DNA of 25,028 nucleotides, taken from an uncultured Lachnospiraceae bacterium (GTDB lineage: Bacteria; Bacillota; Clostridia; Lachnospirales; Lachnospiraceae). The stretch is taken from NCBI GenBank assembly GCA_947589175.1, contig CANPZR010000010.1, positions 1 to 25,028 on the forward strand, in the 5' to 3' direction. The notes beneath the pieces are model-generated. The model was not told the DNA's origin. It made no database searches and worked only from the letters and a program-made list of their open reading frames with translations. A program made the position numbers and the translations under genes. Shown here piece after piece: positions 24,505-25,028 of the stretch (positions are counted from its first letter, which is position 1; the number at the start of each line of letters is the position of its first letter).

Positions 24505-25028
24505 GTGGTTTTCAAAGAAACAAAGCTTGAATTGAAAGATGGACGGGAGGCACTATTTCGGAGTCCTTGCGAAGCGGATGCGGCAGAAATGCTTCTTTTT
24601 ATCACCAAAGCGAGTGGTGAGACGGAGTTTTTACTGAGGTCGCCAGAGGAGTGGACAAGTTTCTCTCTTGAAAAAGAGAAGTCCTTCGTGAATGAGATAA
24701 ATCACGATCAAAATCAATTGATGATCCTCTGCATTGTGAACGAAAAAATAGCCGGGAATTGTCAGATTTCCTTTCGTGCCGGAATGAAAGAATGTCATAG
24801 GGCGTCTGTCGCGATTGCGCTTTTACAGGAGTATTGGAATCTTGGGATTGGAACAAGAATGTTTGAGGAAATGATTCAAATAGCGAGAAAAAGAGATGGT
24901 GTTCGTCAAATCGAGCTTGACTTTATAGAAGGAAACAGCAGGGCAAGGAGCCTGTATGAAAAAATGGGGTTTCGCATTACGGGGGTAAAACCGGATGCTA
25001 TACGGATGAAGGATGGCACTTTTGTAAA
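24505..25028 (+). CDS. GNAT-family N-acetyltransferase (3' end beyond window)
   Basis: 174 complete codons to the window edge, cut close to the natural end. The acetyl-CoA-binding motif A is in ALLQEYWNLGIGTRMFEEMI (G114-I-G116), and the following LDFIEGNSRARSLYEKMGFR is the typical GNAT motif B helix with NxxAxxLYEKxGF. The N-terminal part matches the usual receptor half (ALFRSPCEADAAEMLLFI). GTG 24505 was taken as start because a purine-rich GGGGGTGA (24488-24495) lies 9 nt upstream and the frame closes just above. The substrate (antibiotic, ribosomal protein or metabolite) cannot be read from sequence. Confidence 0.9.
   Translation, partial: MVFKETKLELKDGREALFRSPCEADAAEMLLFITKASGETEFLLRSPEEWTSFSLEKEKSFVNEINHDQNQLMILCIVNEKIAGNCQISFRAGMKECHRASVAIALLQEYWNLGIGTRMFEEMIQIARKRDGVRQIELDFIEGNSRARSLYEKMGFRITGVKPDAIRMKDGTFV

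Noticed and set aside
1..25028. CRISPR arrays, tRNA or rRNA genes
   Set aside because: No regularly spaced repeat series, cloverleaf or rRNA-like stretch was seen on either strand by eye.

Overview
The window looks like chromosomal DNA of a gut-type, low-to-mid-GC Clostridia member, probably Lachnospiraceae. The reasons are strong AGGAGG ribosome sites, GTG and TTG starts, a LytTR/GHKL two-component remnant, and the protein families present. This assignment is inference; there is no rRNA or marker gene. Base composition is uneven by eye. The left end (pyrB, aconitase-family hydratase) is GC-rich, the stretch from about 4.2 to 16.8 kb is AT-rich, and from about 17 kb onward it is intermediate.

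Layout. (1) 1-4.1 kb: 5' part of pyrB (minus), a divergent promoter region, a YbhJ-like aconitase-family hydratase (plus), and a convergent voltage-gated potassium channel (minus). (2) 4.2-6.0 kb: a small possibly frameshifted ORF, a lipoprotein, and a collapsed RelB/DinJ-YoeB toxin-antitoxin module that keeps a near-perfect promoter and operator-like palindrome. (3) 6.0-16.8 kb: an island with a small HTH regulator, a remnant with two stacked hairpins, and a five-gene operon: methylase-specificity fusion, hsdM, hsdS, hsdR, and an AlbA_2/HATPase accessory gene. A 41-bp direct repeat (40/41 identical, 10,917 bp apart) flanks the island, and each copy encodes the last residues of a YoeB toxin. 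(4) 16.3-18.8 kb: remnants, then an intact AAA-ATPase/PDDEXK_9 gene. (5) 18.8-23.6 kb: a two-component system plus ABC exporter locus in decay, with a response regulator lacking its N-terminus, a frameshifted kinase without a sensor domain, a frameshifted second ATPase, and a deletion joining that ATPase to the first permease. The first ATPase and last permease are intact. (6) 23.7-25.0 kb: a HAD-like hydrolase and a GNAT acetyltransferase cut by the window end.

The most interesting unit is the restriction-modification operon. It has two methylase-type proteins with complementary defects. The first keeps the SAM-binding motif (DFCSGTGNF) but has DYPW in place of the catalytic NPPF. The second keeps NPPF but has DMAMGTSQM where the SAM-binding motif should be. 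The first is also fused to an HsdS-like recognition domain. Together with the co-directional AlbA_2/ATPase gene, this suggests a variant type I system whose two M subunits may cooperate or regulate one another. The operon has a consensus promoter bracketed by a 17-bp direct repeat, and a related motif recurs in a large inverted repeat just after the last gene.
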